Source: Sphingomonas sp. LM7
Lineage (GTDB): Bacteria; Pseudomonadota; Alphaproteobacteria; Sphingomonadales; Sphingomonadaceae
Assembly: GCF_002002925.1 (NCBI RefSeq)
Contig: NZ_CP019511.1
Span: 3,882,501 to 3,946,500, forward strand
Direction of reading: 5' to 3'
Length of the DNA: 64,000 nucleotides
The notes below the pieces were generated by a model. It was not told where the DNA came from, did not search any database, and saw only the letters and a list, made by a program, of their open reading frames with translations. Positions 29,072 through 37,461 of this stretch are shown here, piece after piece (position 1 is the first letter of the stretch; every line of letters begins with the position of its first letter). The translations under genes and the position numbers were made by a program.

Positions 29072-29845
29072 ATGCGAACCGTAATCCTGGCCGGCGGTCT
29101 GGGCACCCGGCTCGGCGAAGAGACGTCGGTGCGGCCGAAGCCGATGGTCGAGATCGGCGGCATGCCGATCCTGTGGCATATCATGAAGATCTATTCGTCG
29201 AGTGGTTTCAACGACTTCGTCGTGTGCCTTGGCTATAAGGGCTATGTGATCAAGGAGTTCTTCGCGAACTATTTCCTCCACGCCTCCGATGTGACGATCG
29301 ACCTGCGCGGCGGCAACGGCATGGAAGTGCACCACGCCCGCAGCGAGCCGTGGCGGATCACGCTGGTGGACACCGGCGCGACGACGATGACCGGCGGGCG
29401 GCTGGCGGCGATCCGGCCCTATCTCGATCCCGACGAGCCCTTCTGCTTCACCTATGGCGACGGCGTCGCGGACATCGACGTCGGCGAGCTGGTGCGCTTC
29501 CACAAGGAGCATGGCCAGCGCGCGACGATCACGTCGGTGTCACCGCCGGGGCGTTTCGGCGCACTCGAATTCGATGACGGCAAGGTCGTCGATTTCAAGG
29601 AGAAACCTGCGGGCGATGGCGGCCAGATCAATGGCGGGTTCTTCGTCGCCGATCCCTCGGTGCTCGACCTAGTCGACGGGCCGGAGACGGTGTGGGAATC
29701 CGGCCCGCTCGAACGGCTCGCGCGCGGCGGCGAGTTGATGGGATACCGGCACCACGGCTTCTGGCAGCCGATGGATACGCTGCGCGACAAGATCTACCTC
29801 GACGAATTGTGGAAGGCCGGCAAGGCGCCGTGGAAGCGCTGGTGA
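29072..29845 (+). CDS. rfbF: Glucose-1-phosphate cytidylyltransferase
   Basis: The 257-residue enzyme forms CDP-glucose from CTP and glucose-1-phosphate, the first step of CDP-linked deoxysugars. The nucleotidyltransferase signature is LAGGLGTRLGEETSVRPKPM, and it also has WHIMKIYSSSGFNDFVVCLGYKGYVIKEFF and FTYGDGVADID, all typical of RfbF. The ATG at 29072 follows GGAG by five bases. The next gene starts inside its stop (GTGA), so the two are coupled. Confidence 0.95.
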   Translation: MRTVILAGGLGTRLGEETSVRPKPMVEIGGMPILWHIMKIYSSSGFNDFVVCLGYKGYVIKEFFANYFLHASDVTIDLRGGNGMEVHHARSEPWRITLVDTGATTMTGGRLAAIRPYLDPDEPFCFTYGDGVADIDVGELVRFHKEHGQRATITSVSPPGRFGALEFDDGKVVDFKEKPAGDGGQINGGFFVADPSVLDLVDGPETVWESGPLERLARGGELMGYRHHGFWQPMDTLRDKIYLDELWKAGKAPWKRW

Positions 29846-30915
29846 ACAGCTGGCGTGGCCGCCGTGTCCTCGTCACCGGCGATACCGGGTTCAAGGGCAG
29901 CTGGCTGAGCTTGTGGCTCCACGCACTCGGCGCCGAAGTCACCGGCTTCGCGCTGGCACCGCCGAGCGAACCGAGCCTGTTCGATGCGGCGCGGATCGGC
30001 GACCTGATAGCGCACCACGAAGGCGATGTCCGCGACCTGACCGCAGTGCGCGCGGTAGTCGAGGCGTCGCGGCCGGAGGTGATCTTCCATCTCGCAGCGC
30101 AACCGCTGGTGCGCCTGTCATACCGCGAGCCGGTCGAGACCTATGCCACGAACGTGATGGGTACGGTGCATCTGCTCGAGGCCGCGCGTCGTGCGCCCGA
30201 CGTCAAGGCGATCGTCTGCGTCACCAGCGACAAATGCTACGAGAACCGCGAATGGGTTTGGCCCTATCGCGAGAACGATCCGATGGGCGGGCGCGACCCG
30301 TACAGCAGCAGCAAGGGCTGCGCCGAGCTGGTTGCGGCTGCGTATCGCAGCTCGTTCTTCGCCGATGGTCCGGCTCTCGCCACGGTGCGCGCCGGCAACG
30401 TCATCGGCGGCGGCGACTGGGCGGAGGACCGGCTGGTTCCAGACCTGATCCGTGCGTTCGAAGCGGGCGTCGCGCCGCTGATCCGGTCTCCCGATTCCGT
30501 GCGGCCTTGGCAGCATGTGCTCGAAGCGCTCGGCGGATATCTCCAGATCGCCGAGCGGTTGGTGGCCGGGGAACACCAGTTCGCCGACGCGTGGAATTTC
30601 GGACCTGCCGACGACGACACCCAGCCGGTCTCGTGGATCGTCGAGCGGATGCGTGCGGCGTGGGGCGATGCGCCGCGCCCGCATGCGGACCATAGCGCTC
30701 GGGTGCACGAGGCGGGACTGCTCCGGCTCGATTGCTCGAAGGCGCGGGCGGCGCTCGGATGGCGCCCCGCGCTGAACCTCGAACAGGCGCTCGACTGGAT
30801 CGTCGCGTGGCACAAGGCGATCGGACGGGGCGAGGATGCGCGTGCCGTCACCCTCGCCCAGATCGCGGCCTATTCGGCGGCTTCGAGCCAGGGTTCGGTG
30901 CCGGTCGCGGCCTGA
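29842..30915 (+). CDS. rfbG: CDP-glucose 4,6-dehydratase
   Basis: The extended SDR of 357 residues converts CDP-glucose to CDP-4-dehydro-6-deoxy-D-glucose. The NAD loop is VTGDTGFKGSWLSLWL, a form specific to this enzyme. Further markers are HLAAQPLVRLSY, VTSDKCYENREW, and the catalytic YSSSKGCAE. The GTG at 29842 overlaps the rfbF stop by four bases. Its 3' end overlaps the convergent methyltransferase gene by 46 bases. No RfbH/DdhC-type 3-dehydrase is seen in the window, so the 3-deoxy branch may not be used here. Confidence 0.95.
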   Translation: MNSWRGRRVLVTGDTGFKGSWLSLWLHALGAEVTGFALAPPSEPSLFDAARIGDLIAHHEGDVRDLTAVRAVVEASRPEVIFHLAAQPLVRLSYREPVETYATNVMGTVHLLEAARRAPDVKAIVCVTSDKCYENREWVWPYRENDPMGGRDPYSSSKGCAELVAAAYRSSFFADGPALATVRAGNVIGGGDWAEDRLVPDLIRAFEAGVAPLIRSPDSVRPWQHVLEALGGYLQIAERLVAGEHQFADAWNFGPADDDTQPVSWIVERMRAAWGDAPRPHADHSARVHEAGLLRLDCSKARAALGWRPALNLEQALDWIVAWHKAIGRGEDARAVTLAQIAAYSAASSQGSVPVAA

Positions 30916-31817
30916 GCCGGGACGGTCGCCAGCGTCAGCATATTGCCCAACCGCAGGCCCAGCGAGACATCGGGTAGCAGCAGGCGGTTGGGCGTGAGGC
31001 CGATCATCCACAGCGCCTGGCGCGCGAGGAACGGCAGCGGGAAATAATTGCGGCTCCGCTCCACCCGCACGCCGGCATAGCCCGCGCGGCCGAGCAGTGC
31101 GGTGATCGTCGCGGGATTGTAGAGTTCCGGGTGCTGAAGGCAGAAGGGCGGCCAGCGCGTGCCCATCAGCGTGCGCAGCAGCGACTTCTCGTTATGGGTG
31201 ACGATCAGCAGCGTGCCGCCAGGATGCAGCTTGGCGCGAATTTGCCTAAGCGTCGCCAGCGGATCGAGCAAGTGATCGAGAACATGCACCATCACTGCCA
31301 GACCGATCGACCGATCGGGGACTGGCGAAAGATCGTCCATGTCGGTGAGCAGGCTCGCCAGGCTGCCCTGGGCGGAGGCGCGCAGGGTATCGTGGATCGC
31401 GCGATTGGGCTCGAACAGCCAGAAATGGTCGAACGCGCCGCGCGTCGCCGCCTCGCGCACGATATGGCCGGTGTCGGGGCCGATCTCGAGATAGCCGCCG
31501 TCAAGTTTGCCTTGGACGGCGTCGAAATAGCCCTTCTGGGTCGCAGCGATCGCGTCGTTGGAGATCATCTCCATGTTCGGCGCCATGCTCGAATAGAGCT
31601 CGCCCAGCCGCGCGCCATCGAAGAAGGCGGGATTGTAGAGCAGGCCGCAGCCGATGCAGCGATGATAGGTGAAGAAGCGCTTCTCGCTGAACAGCCCCGA
31701 CCAATAGGGGCGAAGCGCATCGACGGTCATCGTCTCGGCGCGGACCGGGCTGTGCACCTCCTCGGTGGTGTCGGTCGCGTTGCACGCCGGGCAGGCGCGG
31801 TAGAGAAATTCGGTCAT
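30870..31817 (-). CDS. Class I SAM methyltransferase with N-terminal zinc-ribbon-like cysteines
   Basis: The 315-residue protein begins with RACPACNATD and later has HRCIGCGLLYNP, two CxxC pairs that could bind zinc. A Rossmann methyltransferase domain follows (YLEIGPDTGHIVREAA, LAVMVHVLDHLLDPLATL, LHPGGTLLIVTHNEKS). Such zinc-ribbon methyltransferases include sugar C- or O-methyltransferases of glycan loci. It is the last gene of the polysaccharide operon; its ATG overlaps the GtrA stop (ATGA). Substrate is inferred to be a sugar of this locus. Confidence 0.85.
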   Translation of the reverse strand: MTEFLYRACPACNATDTTEEVHSPVRAETMTVDALRPYWSGLFSEKRFFTYHRCIGCGLLYNPAFFDGARLGELYSSMAPNMEMISNDAIAATQKGYFDAVQGKLDGGYLEIGPDTGHIVREAATRGAFDHFWLFEPNRAIHDTLRASAQGSLASLLTDMDDLSPVPDRSIGLAVMVHVLDHLLDPLATLRQIRAKLHPGGTLLIVTHNEKSLLRTLMGTRWPPFCLQHPELYNPATITALLGRAGYAGVRVERSRNYFPLPFLARQALWMIGLTPNRLLLPDVSLGLRLGNMLTLATVPAQAATGTEPWLEAAE

Positions 31818-32215
31818 GCGAGCCCGCCTGCGGACCGGAAAGTGACGCGGCTGTGCCAGAACCAGCTGCCGAGGATCAGCAATGCGGTGAAGCCGAGCTG
31901 CGCGACGATGGGCGGGACGCCGCCCAATTCGACGAGCAGCGGCAGCGCTGCCCAATTGGCGGCGTAGTTGAACAGATAGAAGCTTGAGAAGGTGCCGAAC
32001 TCGCGCGCGACATTGCCACGGGTGCGGAACACGCCGAGCTTGTAGGTGGCAAAGGCGAAGCACAGGCTGATTGCCTGCGCGAGCCCCAGTGCGATCAGAT
32101 AATGGGTGTGGAACGCTGGCACGCTCCACAGCAGCAGCGGATAGATCGCCAGCCCAAACGCCGTGTTGGCGGCGCCGGCGAGCAGGAATCGGACGGGGCG
32201 ATGCGCGCGGATCAT
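31814..32215 (-). CDS. GtrA-family flippase-like membrane protein
   Basis: A small polytopic protein of 133 residues with four hydrophobic segments and the GtrA pattern RFLLAGAANTAFGLAIYPLLL, FAFATYKLGVFR and FWHSRVTF. GtrA proteins are proposed to move polyprenyl-phosphate-linked sugars across the inner membrane. A GtrB-like GT2 and a GT-C transferase occur in the same operon, which mirrors gtrA-gtrB-gtr modules that modify O-antigen. Four-base overlaps link it to both neighbours. Confidence 0.9.
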   Translation of the reverse strand: MIRAHRPVRFLLAGAANTAFGLAIYPLLLWSVPAFHTHYLIALGLAQAISLCFAFATYKLGVFRTRGNVAREFGTFSSFYLFNYAANWAALPLLVELGGVPPIVAQLGFTALLILGSWFWHSRVTFRSAGGLA

Positions 32216-34032
32216 TCTTCCTCCAGCAGGGCGATACGCATATTTTCGCGCAGCACTTCGCGAGGGAGGAAGGGCGACAGGTCTTCGAGCGGCGGAGAGG
32301 TTATCCGGCCATCGGGGTGCGCCTTGGCGCCGAGCTTGGGGGCGAAGGCGACATGTTCGTCGACGAAGATCTCGCAGACTACGGGGCCATCGGCAGCGAG
32401 CGCTGCCTCGATCGCAACTCCGAGTTCCTCATGCGATTCCGCGCGGAAATAGGCGAAGCCGAACGCAGCGGCGACCTTTCCGAAATCGGGGAAGGTGACA
32501 TTGCTCTTGGGCCCGCCGCCAACCTCCTCGCCGTTGAAGAAGTTGCGCTGGGTCTGGAAGATCGAGACATAGCCGCTGTTGTTAATCAGGAAGACCTTCA
32601 CCGGCAGGCCATTGCCGGCGATGGTCTGCATTTCCTGCAGGTTCATCATGATGCTGCCGTCGCCAGCGATGGCGATGACGCGCTGCTTGCCGCCGGTCGC
32701 GGCGCACACGCCGATCGCCGCGGGCAGGTCGTAGCCCATCGTCGCGCAGCCCGAATTGGTCCAGAGGCGCTGGCCGCGCTTGATCTCGGCGACCTGGAAG
32801 CTGACCACGCAGGCGCTGCCGTTGCCGGTGACGATGACATCGTCCTCGTCGAGCCGATCGAACAGCGCTTCCATCGCGACATAGGGGTGCACGCTGGGGC
32901 CGTGGTTGCGATATTCGGGGAGTACCGCGGGGAAGTTCCAGACGCGCTCGCGCGACCATTCGAGCCATTCGGCGTGCGCGGCGGTGGGGCCTGCATAGGG
33001 CGCTTCGAGCAGCGCCGGGATCAGATCGGCGAGGTCGGCGACCACCGGCATGTCGGGCGTCACGGTCGGCTTGCGCAGCTCGACCGGATCGATGTCGACC
33101 CAGATCTTGTAGGCTTCGCGTGCGAAGGTCTTCCAGTTGTAGCTGACCTGGCGGATGTTGAGCCGGCTGCCGAGGACGAGCAGGAGATCGGCGCTCTGGG
33201 TGACCATGTTGCCGCCGCGATCGCCCACGGTGCCGGGGCGCCCGGCATAGAGCGGATGCGCGTTCCACAGCACGTCGTGCGCGTTCCAGCCGGTGACGAC
33301 GGGGACGCCGAGCTTGTCGATCAGCGCGAGGAAATCGGCATGTGCCCCGCTCAGCCGCACGCCGCTGCCGGCGAAGACCACCGGGCGCTCGGCAGCGGCG
33401 AGCTTTTCGAGGATCGCGCGAGCGGTGGCGTCGAGGTCGGTGGCCTTCCACGGCTCGTCGAGCTCGGCGGGATCGAAGCCGGCGAGCTGGGCGGGGTCGA
33501 TCTTGGCGGCCTGGACGTCGAGCGGGATGTCGAGCCAGACCGGGCCGGGGCGGCCCGAAGTGGCGAGGTACAGCGCCTTTTCGAGATGATAGCGAATGGT
33601 CAGCGGGTCGGTGACCATCGTCGCGTACTTCGTGATCGGGCGGACGATCGGCTCGATATCGAGTTCCTGGTCGCCGAACTGGCGCAGCGGCAGGCCGGTA
33701 GCGCGGACGGTGGTTTCGTTCTTCACCTGGCCCGAGATCACCAGCATGCCGATCGAGTCGACATAGGCGCCATAGACGCCGGTGATCGCATTGGTGCCGC
33801 CCGGGCCCGAGGTGACGTTGACCACCGCGAGCCGGTTGGTCAGCCGGTAATAGGCCTCGGCCGCCATCGAGAGCGCCTGCTCGTGATGGGTGAAGGTGGT
33901 GGCGAGCCTGGGATGCGTGCCGAGCGCGTGGTTGAGGTGCATCGCGCCGCCGCCGGTAAGCATGAAGACATGATCGATGCCGCGCGCGGCAAGGGTATCC
34001 GCCACCCAATGGGCGAGCTTTACTTGGGTCAT
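32212..34032 (-). CDS. ThDP-dependent enzyme of the acetolactate synthase/YerE type
   Basis: The 606-residue protein has the three-domain layout of IlvB-like enzymes. The catalytic-type Glu is E51 in TFTHHEQALSMAAEA, followed by VTSGPGGTNAITGV. The central domain has VFAGSGVRLSGA. The C-terminal thiamine-diphosphate motif is AGDGSIMMNLQ (GDGS about 457-460). Position between an SDR and GtrA, close to rfbF and rfbG, argues against a housekeeping acetolactate synthase; no ilvN regulatory subunit is present. The best model is YerE, which adds a two-carbon acetyl unit from pyruvate to a CDP-4-keto-deoxysugar. The acceptor is unproven. Confidence 0.85.
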   Translation of the reverse strand: MTQVKLAHWVADTLAARGIDHVFMLTGGGAMHLNHALGTHPRLATTFTHHEQALSMAAEAYYRLTNRLAVVNVTSGPGGTNAITGVYGAYVDSIGMLVISGQVKNETTVRATGLPLRQFGDQELDIEPIVRPITKYATMVTDPLTIRYHLEKALYLATSGRPGPVWLDIPLDVQAAKIDPAQLAGFDPAELDEPWKATDLDATARAILEKLAAAERPVVFAGSGVRLSGAHADFLALIDKLGVPVVTGWNAHDVLWNAHPLYAGRPGTVGDRGGNMVTQSADLLLVLGSRLNIRQVSYNWKTFAREAYKIWVDIDPVELRKPTVTPDMPVVADLADLIPALLEAPYAGPTAAHAEWLEWSRERVWNFPAVLPEYRNHGPSVHPYVAMEALFDRLDEDDVIVTGNGSACVVSFQVAEIKRGQRLWTNSGCATMGYDLPAAIGVCAATGGKQRVIAIAGDGSIMMNLQEMQTIAGNGLPVKVFLINNSGYVSIFQTQRNFFNGEEVGGGPKSNVTFPDFGKVAAAFGFAYFRAESHEELGVAIEAALAADGPVVCEIFVDEHVAFAPKLGAKAHPDGRITSPPLEDLSPFLPREVLRENMRIALLEEE

Positions 34033-35039
34033 GGTTTCCATCCGTTGGCGCGCGCGGTGCGCAGGATCGCGTCGTCGAGGCTGATCGTCGGCGCGACGCC
34101 GAGTTCGGCGCGGACGCGCGCAGTAGAGGGGACGTAGCGGCCGGCGTTCCAGCCGGGATCGGGACGCCCGAGGATCTCGACTCCGGGACCGCCGAGCAGC
34201 GATGCCGTGCGGCGGGCGAGGTCGGCGATCGACACCGCTTCCTCCGAGCCCATATTGACCACCGTGCCGGGCTTGCCGGCGATCAGCAGCGTCCACAGCC
34301 AGATCGTGAGATCGGCGGCGTAGAGATAGGAGCGCACCGCTTCGCCCGAACCGATGATGCGGATCGGCTTGCCCGCCATCGCATCGCGGATGAAATTGCC
34401 CGCGGCGAAATGGATGTCGAGCGAGAGCAGGGGCCCAAGCAGCGCGAAGATGCGGGCGTTGACCACATCGAGCCCGAATTGCTGCGCATAGATCGCGCAG
34501 AGCATCTCGGCGGCGCGCTTGCCTTCGCCATAGGCGGAGAGCGGATCGCAGGGATCGGGGCCGCCGCGCCAGTCCTCGGCGACATGCGTCACGTCCCACG
34601 GCTGCACGCCATAGACCGCGCCCGAGCTGAGGAAGACGAAGCGCGCCTTGTCGTCCTTGGCGACATTGAGCGCGCGGCGCGTGCCCTCGACGATCGTGTC
34701 GAACATGCGGCGCGGATCATTGGCGTTGAGCGCGGCGCTGGCATCGGTCGCGGCGTGGATAACGTGGGTGTAGTTGCCTGCGGGAGCGAGGAAGCTGGTG
34801 ACGTCGCCGGCGACCAGCTCGAAGCGTGCGGCGAGGTGCGGCGCGCGGGCGGCGAAGGCATCGGGGTCGCGGCTGAGCAGGGTGACCTGGGCGTCGACGC
34901 CCGAGCGGGCCAGGGCTTCGAGCATCCAGCGTCCGATGAAGCCGGTGCCGCCGGTCATGAAGACGCGCGCGCCGGCTAGGCGCGGCCAGAGCGGGGCGAG
35001 CGCGGCGTTGATCGCCGCCATATCCGCTTCGAAGATCAT
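34029..35039 (-). CDS. NAD-dependent epimerase/dehydratase-type sugar reductase (extended SDR)
   Basis: The extended SDR of 336 residues has the dinucleotide loop MTGGTGFIGRWML (29-40), VIHAATDAS, catalytic-region Ser in VFLSSGAVYG and the active-site YGEGK (Y170, K174). The pattern resembles CDP-tyvelose epimerase/abequose synthase-like enzymes and 4-ketoreductases. In this locus it could reduce a keto group of a CDP-deoxysugar, before or after action of the ThDP enzyme. Four-base overlaps link it to both neighbours. Confidence 0.88.
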   Translation of the reverse strand: MIFEADMAAINAALAPLWPRLAGARVFMTGGTGFIGRWMLEALARSGVDAQVTLLSRDPDAFAARAPHLAARFELVAGDVTSFLAPAGNYTHVIHAATDASAALNANDPRRMFDTIVEGTRRALNVAKDDKARFVFLSSGAVYGVQPWDVTHVAEDWRGGPDPCDPLSAYGEGKRAAEMLCAIYAQQFGLDVVNARIFALLGPLLSLDIHFAAGNFIRDAMAGKPIRIIGSGEAVRSYLYAADLTIWLWTLLIAGKPGTVVNMGSEEAVSIADLARRTASLLGGPGVEILGRPDPGWNAGRYVPSTARVRAELGVAPTISLDDAILRTARANGWKP

Positions 35040-36484
35040 GCGAACCCCAGCGTCGGGCGGTGGAGGCGGTGCGCGCGGACCACGCGGACCAGGCTGTCGA
35101 GCGCGAGTGCCCAGAGGATCAGCGCGACGAGGCCGGGGCGGACGAAATGGCCGATCGCCAGCCCGAAGTTCGGCGTCACCGGGCGGCCGCTCAGCCAGGA
35201 GTTGGTCGCGAGTTCGAGCACGGTCGACAGCGGCCAGTCGGCGACGAGGCAGAGCAGATAGGCGCAGACGATCGCCAGGATCGGGCCCACGCCCTTCCAC
35301 GGCTCGAGCAGGACGAGGAAAAGCAGGAAGGTCTGGGTGTAGCCGCCGGGCGACTGGGTGACGAGATAGGCGGCGAGCAGCAGCATTGCGATCCGCGCGT
35401 GCGACAGCGCCCTGGGCTGGAGCCAGGCGCCGGCGAGCGCGAGCAGCGCGATGCACTGGCTGGCGCGAATGACGAGGGGGACGAGGAATTCGATGGTCTC
35501 GACGGTGCGCGAGGGGACGAACTGGAGCACCGGGATCTGCGAATTGCGGATCAGCAGGAACGGCGCGTAGCTGGTCGAATAATGGATCTCGTTCCACACC
35601 TGGCCGCTCTGGAAGACGACCCAGTTGGCGGTGTTGGCGGCCAGCTCCATCGGGGTCCCGGCGCCGACGATTGCCAGCGTGATCAGGTAGAGGAAGATCG
35701 TCGCGATCCCGGCGAGCTCGAGGCTGCGCCAATCGCGCTTGACGGCGTGGGCGAGCACCGGGAGCAGGAGATAGGGCTTGAAGTTGATCGTCGCCGCGGC
35801 ACCAAGCCAGCGCCACGGGCCGCGCGTGACCAGCGGGCCGTGCGCGAGGATGAAGGCAGGCAGCGCGACGAGGATGAGGTTGCCGCGTTCCAGGGTGAAC
35901 AGCAACGGCAGGCCGAGCCCGAACGCAATCGTGCGCATCGGCGCGGTGCGCGGATCGGCGCGGCGGAAGCTCAGCCAGACGAGGACGACGTCGAGGACGT
36001 AGAAGGCGGTGATCGTCGTGTTGCCGAGCCAGTCGCAATCGCGCGCGTGAAAGGGCGACTGGAGATAGCAGCCGGGCAGGCTGAACAGATCGAGGAAGAC
36101 GAAGGAGAGCGGCGGATAGATGCTGCGCCACACGTCGTAGGCGCCGGGGCGGTTGGCCCAATACGCGGTGTTGAACCAGTCCATGAAGGTGTCGTTGGTG
36201 TCGAACACGAAGGGCTGGGGGAGATAGCCGGTCTTCTGGAAGGCGAGCGCGGTGGCGATCACGCTGGCGACGACGGCCAGTGCGAGGAGGAGTTCGATGA
36301 GCCGCGCGCCTCTCGAACTCCCCTCCCTGGAAGGGAGGGGCTGGGGGTGGGTTTGCGGCGGGCGGGGCTCGATGCCCCGGCCGGCGCCTTCTGCGGCGCG
36401 TTCTGAGTCTTTCGGGCGCGCAGACGCGCGCACCCACCCCCGGCCCCTCCCTTTCAGGGAGGGGAGTTTGATTGGGCGCTTCAC
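35036..36484 (-). CDS. GT87-like GT-C membrane glycosyltransferase with a repeat-derived N-terminus
   Basis: A polytopic protein of 482 residues. After the N-terminus it has about ten hydrophobic segments and motifs such as DTNDTFMDWFNTAYWANRPGAYD, SIYPPLSFVFLDL, FTLERGNLILVALPAF and INFKPYLLLPVL, similar to GT87/PimE-like enzymes that use polyprenyl-phosphate donors. GTG 36484 overlaps the upstream stop (GTGA). Residues about 5-56 come from a 157-bp palindromic repeat that lies in frame in the 5' end (KLPSLKGRGRGWVRA and THPQPLPSREGSS). Without it the protein would start close to the first membrane segment, LIELLLALAVVASVI. Confidence 0.8.
   Translation of the reverse strand: MKRPIKLPSLKGRGRGWVRASARPKDSERAAEGAGRGIEPRPPQTHPQPLPSREGSSRGARLIELLLALAVVASVIATALAFQKTGYLPQPFVFDTNDTFMDWFNTAYWANRPGAYDVWRSIYPPLSFVFLDLFSLPGCYLQSPFHARDCDWLGNTTITAFYVLDVVLVWLSFRRADPRTAPMRTIAFGLGLPLLFTLERGNLILVALPAFILAHGPLVTRGPWRWLGAAATINFKPYLLLPVLAHAVKRDWRSLELAGIATIFLYLITLAIVGAGTPMELAANTANWVVFQSGQVWNEIHYSTSYAPFLLIRNSQIPVLQFVPSRTVETIEFLVPLVIRASQCIALLALAGAWLQPRALSHARIAMLLLAAYLVTQSPGGYTQTFLLFLVLLEPWKGVGPILAIVCAYLLCLVADWPLSTVLELATNSWLSGRPVTPNFGLAIGHFVRPGLVALILWALALDSLVRVVRAHRLHRPTLGFA
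36315..36471. repeat. Palindromic repeat element inside the 5' end of the GT87-like gene
   Basis: Left arm GAACTCCCCTCCCTGGAAGG (from 36315) and right arm ending CCTTTCAGGGAGGGGAGTTTG (to about 36471, interrupted naturally) are inverted copies. Each arm is itself a small hairpin (CCCTCCCT-GGA-AGGGAGGG type), followed by a GGGGGTGGGT box. The centre is GC-rich and contains GCGCCGGCCGGGGC-like palindromic pieces. The element reads open in the gene's frame. Confidence 0.8.
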
Positions 36485-37461
36485 GGCCGCCGGATGAGCG
36501 TGCGCGCGGCGGGGTGGCGGCGGTCGGGGGGGAAGTTGATCCGCTCGGCTTCGATCACCAGCGGCACGTTGCGGGTGCGCTCGGCGAGCATGCGGACCTG
36601 TTCGCCGATCAGGCCGAGGAAGAGCAGCAGCACCGCGAACATCGCGAAGCCGGTGGCGAAACCGAGCAGCGCCAGCGCCGGGCCGCCAAAGAAAGCCGCG
36701 ACCGCCGTTGCCGCACCGAGCAGCAGCGCGATTCCGGCGACGAGGAAGGAGAGCAGGATCGGCATACGCAGCAGCGACTTGGCCGAGCCGGCGAGCCCCG
36801 ACAGCGCGAACGAGAAGAGCGCTGCGGCGTCGTTCTTGCTGGTGCCTGCGGCGCGCTCGGGCCGGTCGAAGGGGAGGATGGCGAGGCGGAAGCCGCTTTC
36901 GACGAGCATGCCGCGGAAGAAGGGCTCGGGCTCGTTCCACGCGGCGAGTGTGTCGACTACTTCGCGGTCGAACAGGCCGAAGCCGGTCGCGCCGGGGATC
37001 ACCGGGTAGTCGCCATAGCGGCGGAGAAAGGCGTAGCCGAGCCCGCGGGCAGCACTCAGCAGCGGCGAGGTGCGCTCTGAACGCCGCTGGCCGAGCACCA
37101 CCTGTGCGCCCGCGCGCCATTGCGCAACGAACGCGCCGATCATCGCCGGCGGGTCCTGAAAGTCGGCGCACATGCCGATCACCGCCGCCCCCTCGGCCTG
37201 GTAGATGCCATAGGTCGGCGAGCGCATCTGGCCGTAGTTGCGGTTGTTGAAGATCGCGCGGATGCGCGGATCCTCGGCGCAGAGCGCGCGCATCAGATCG
37301 CGCGTCGCGTCGGTCGAGTTGTTGTCGATCAGCAGGATCTCGTGCGAGCGGACATGCTGCGCTGCTTCTGCGGTGACCGCGGCGCAGATCGCGCGGACAT
37401 TCTCCTGTTCGTTGAAACAGGGAATGACGATCGAGAGCTCCGGGGACAGCTCTGGTTTCAT
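36481..37461 (-). CDS. GtrB/DPM1-like family 2 glycosyltransferase
   Basis: The 326-residue protein has an N-terminal GT-A domain (SIVIPCFNEQENVRAI, LLIDNNSTDATRDLM, ADFQDPPAMI) and two C-terminal membrane segments (FLVAGIALLLGAATAVAAFF and LLGFATGFAMFAVLLLFLGLIGEQV). This is the layout of GtrB and ArnC, which load a sugar on undecaprenyl phosphate at the cytoplasmic face. In this operon it would charge the carrier with the CDP- or UDP-sugar for GtrA to flip. Four-base overlaps link it to both neighbours. Confidence 0.92.
   Translation of the reverse strand: MKPELSPELSIVIPCFNEQENVRAICAAVTAEAAQHVRSHEILLIDNNSTDATRDLMRALCAEDPRIRAIFNNRNYGQMRSPTYGIYQAEGAAVIGMCADFQDPPAMIGAFVAQWRAGAQVVLGQRRSERTSPLLSAARGLGYAFLRRYGDYPVIPGATGFGLFDREVVDTLAAWNEPEPFFRGMLVESGFRLAILPFDRPERAAGTSKNDAAALFSFALSGLAGSAKSLLRMPILLSFLVAGIALLLGAATAVAAFFGGPALALLGFATGFAMFAVLLLFLGLIGEQVRMLAERTRNVPLVIEAERINFPPDRRHPAARTLIRRP

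Noticed and set aside
32212..34032. Housekeeping acetolactate synthase large subunit (ilvB)
   Set aside because: No small subunit or ilvC follows, the gene is locked by overlaps into a glycan operon, and the motif around the catalytic Glu is atypical.
32071..34137. A 688-codon plus-strand ORF opposite the ThDP enzyme
   Set aside because: The opposite strand encodes a full ThDP enzyme with GDGS and catalytic Glu motifs. The plus frame has no domain.
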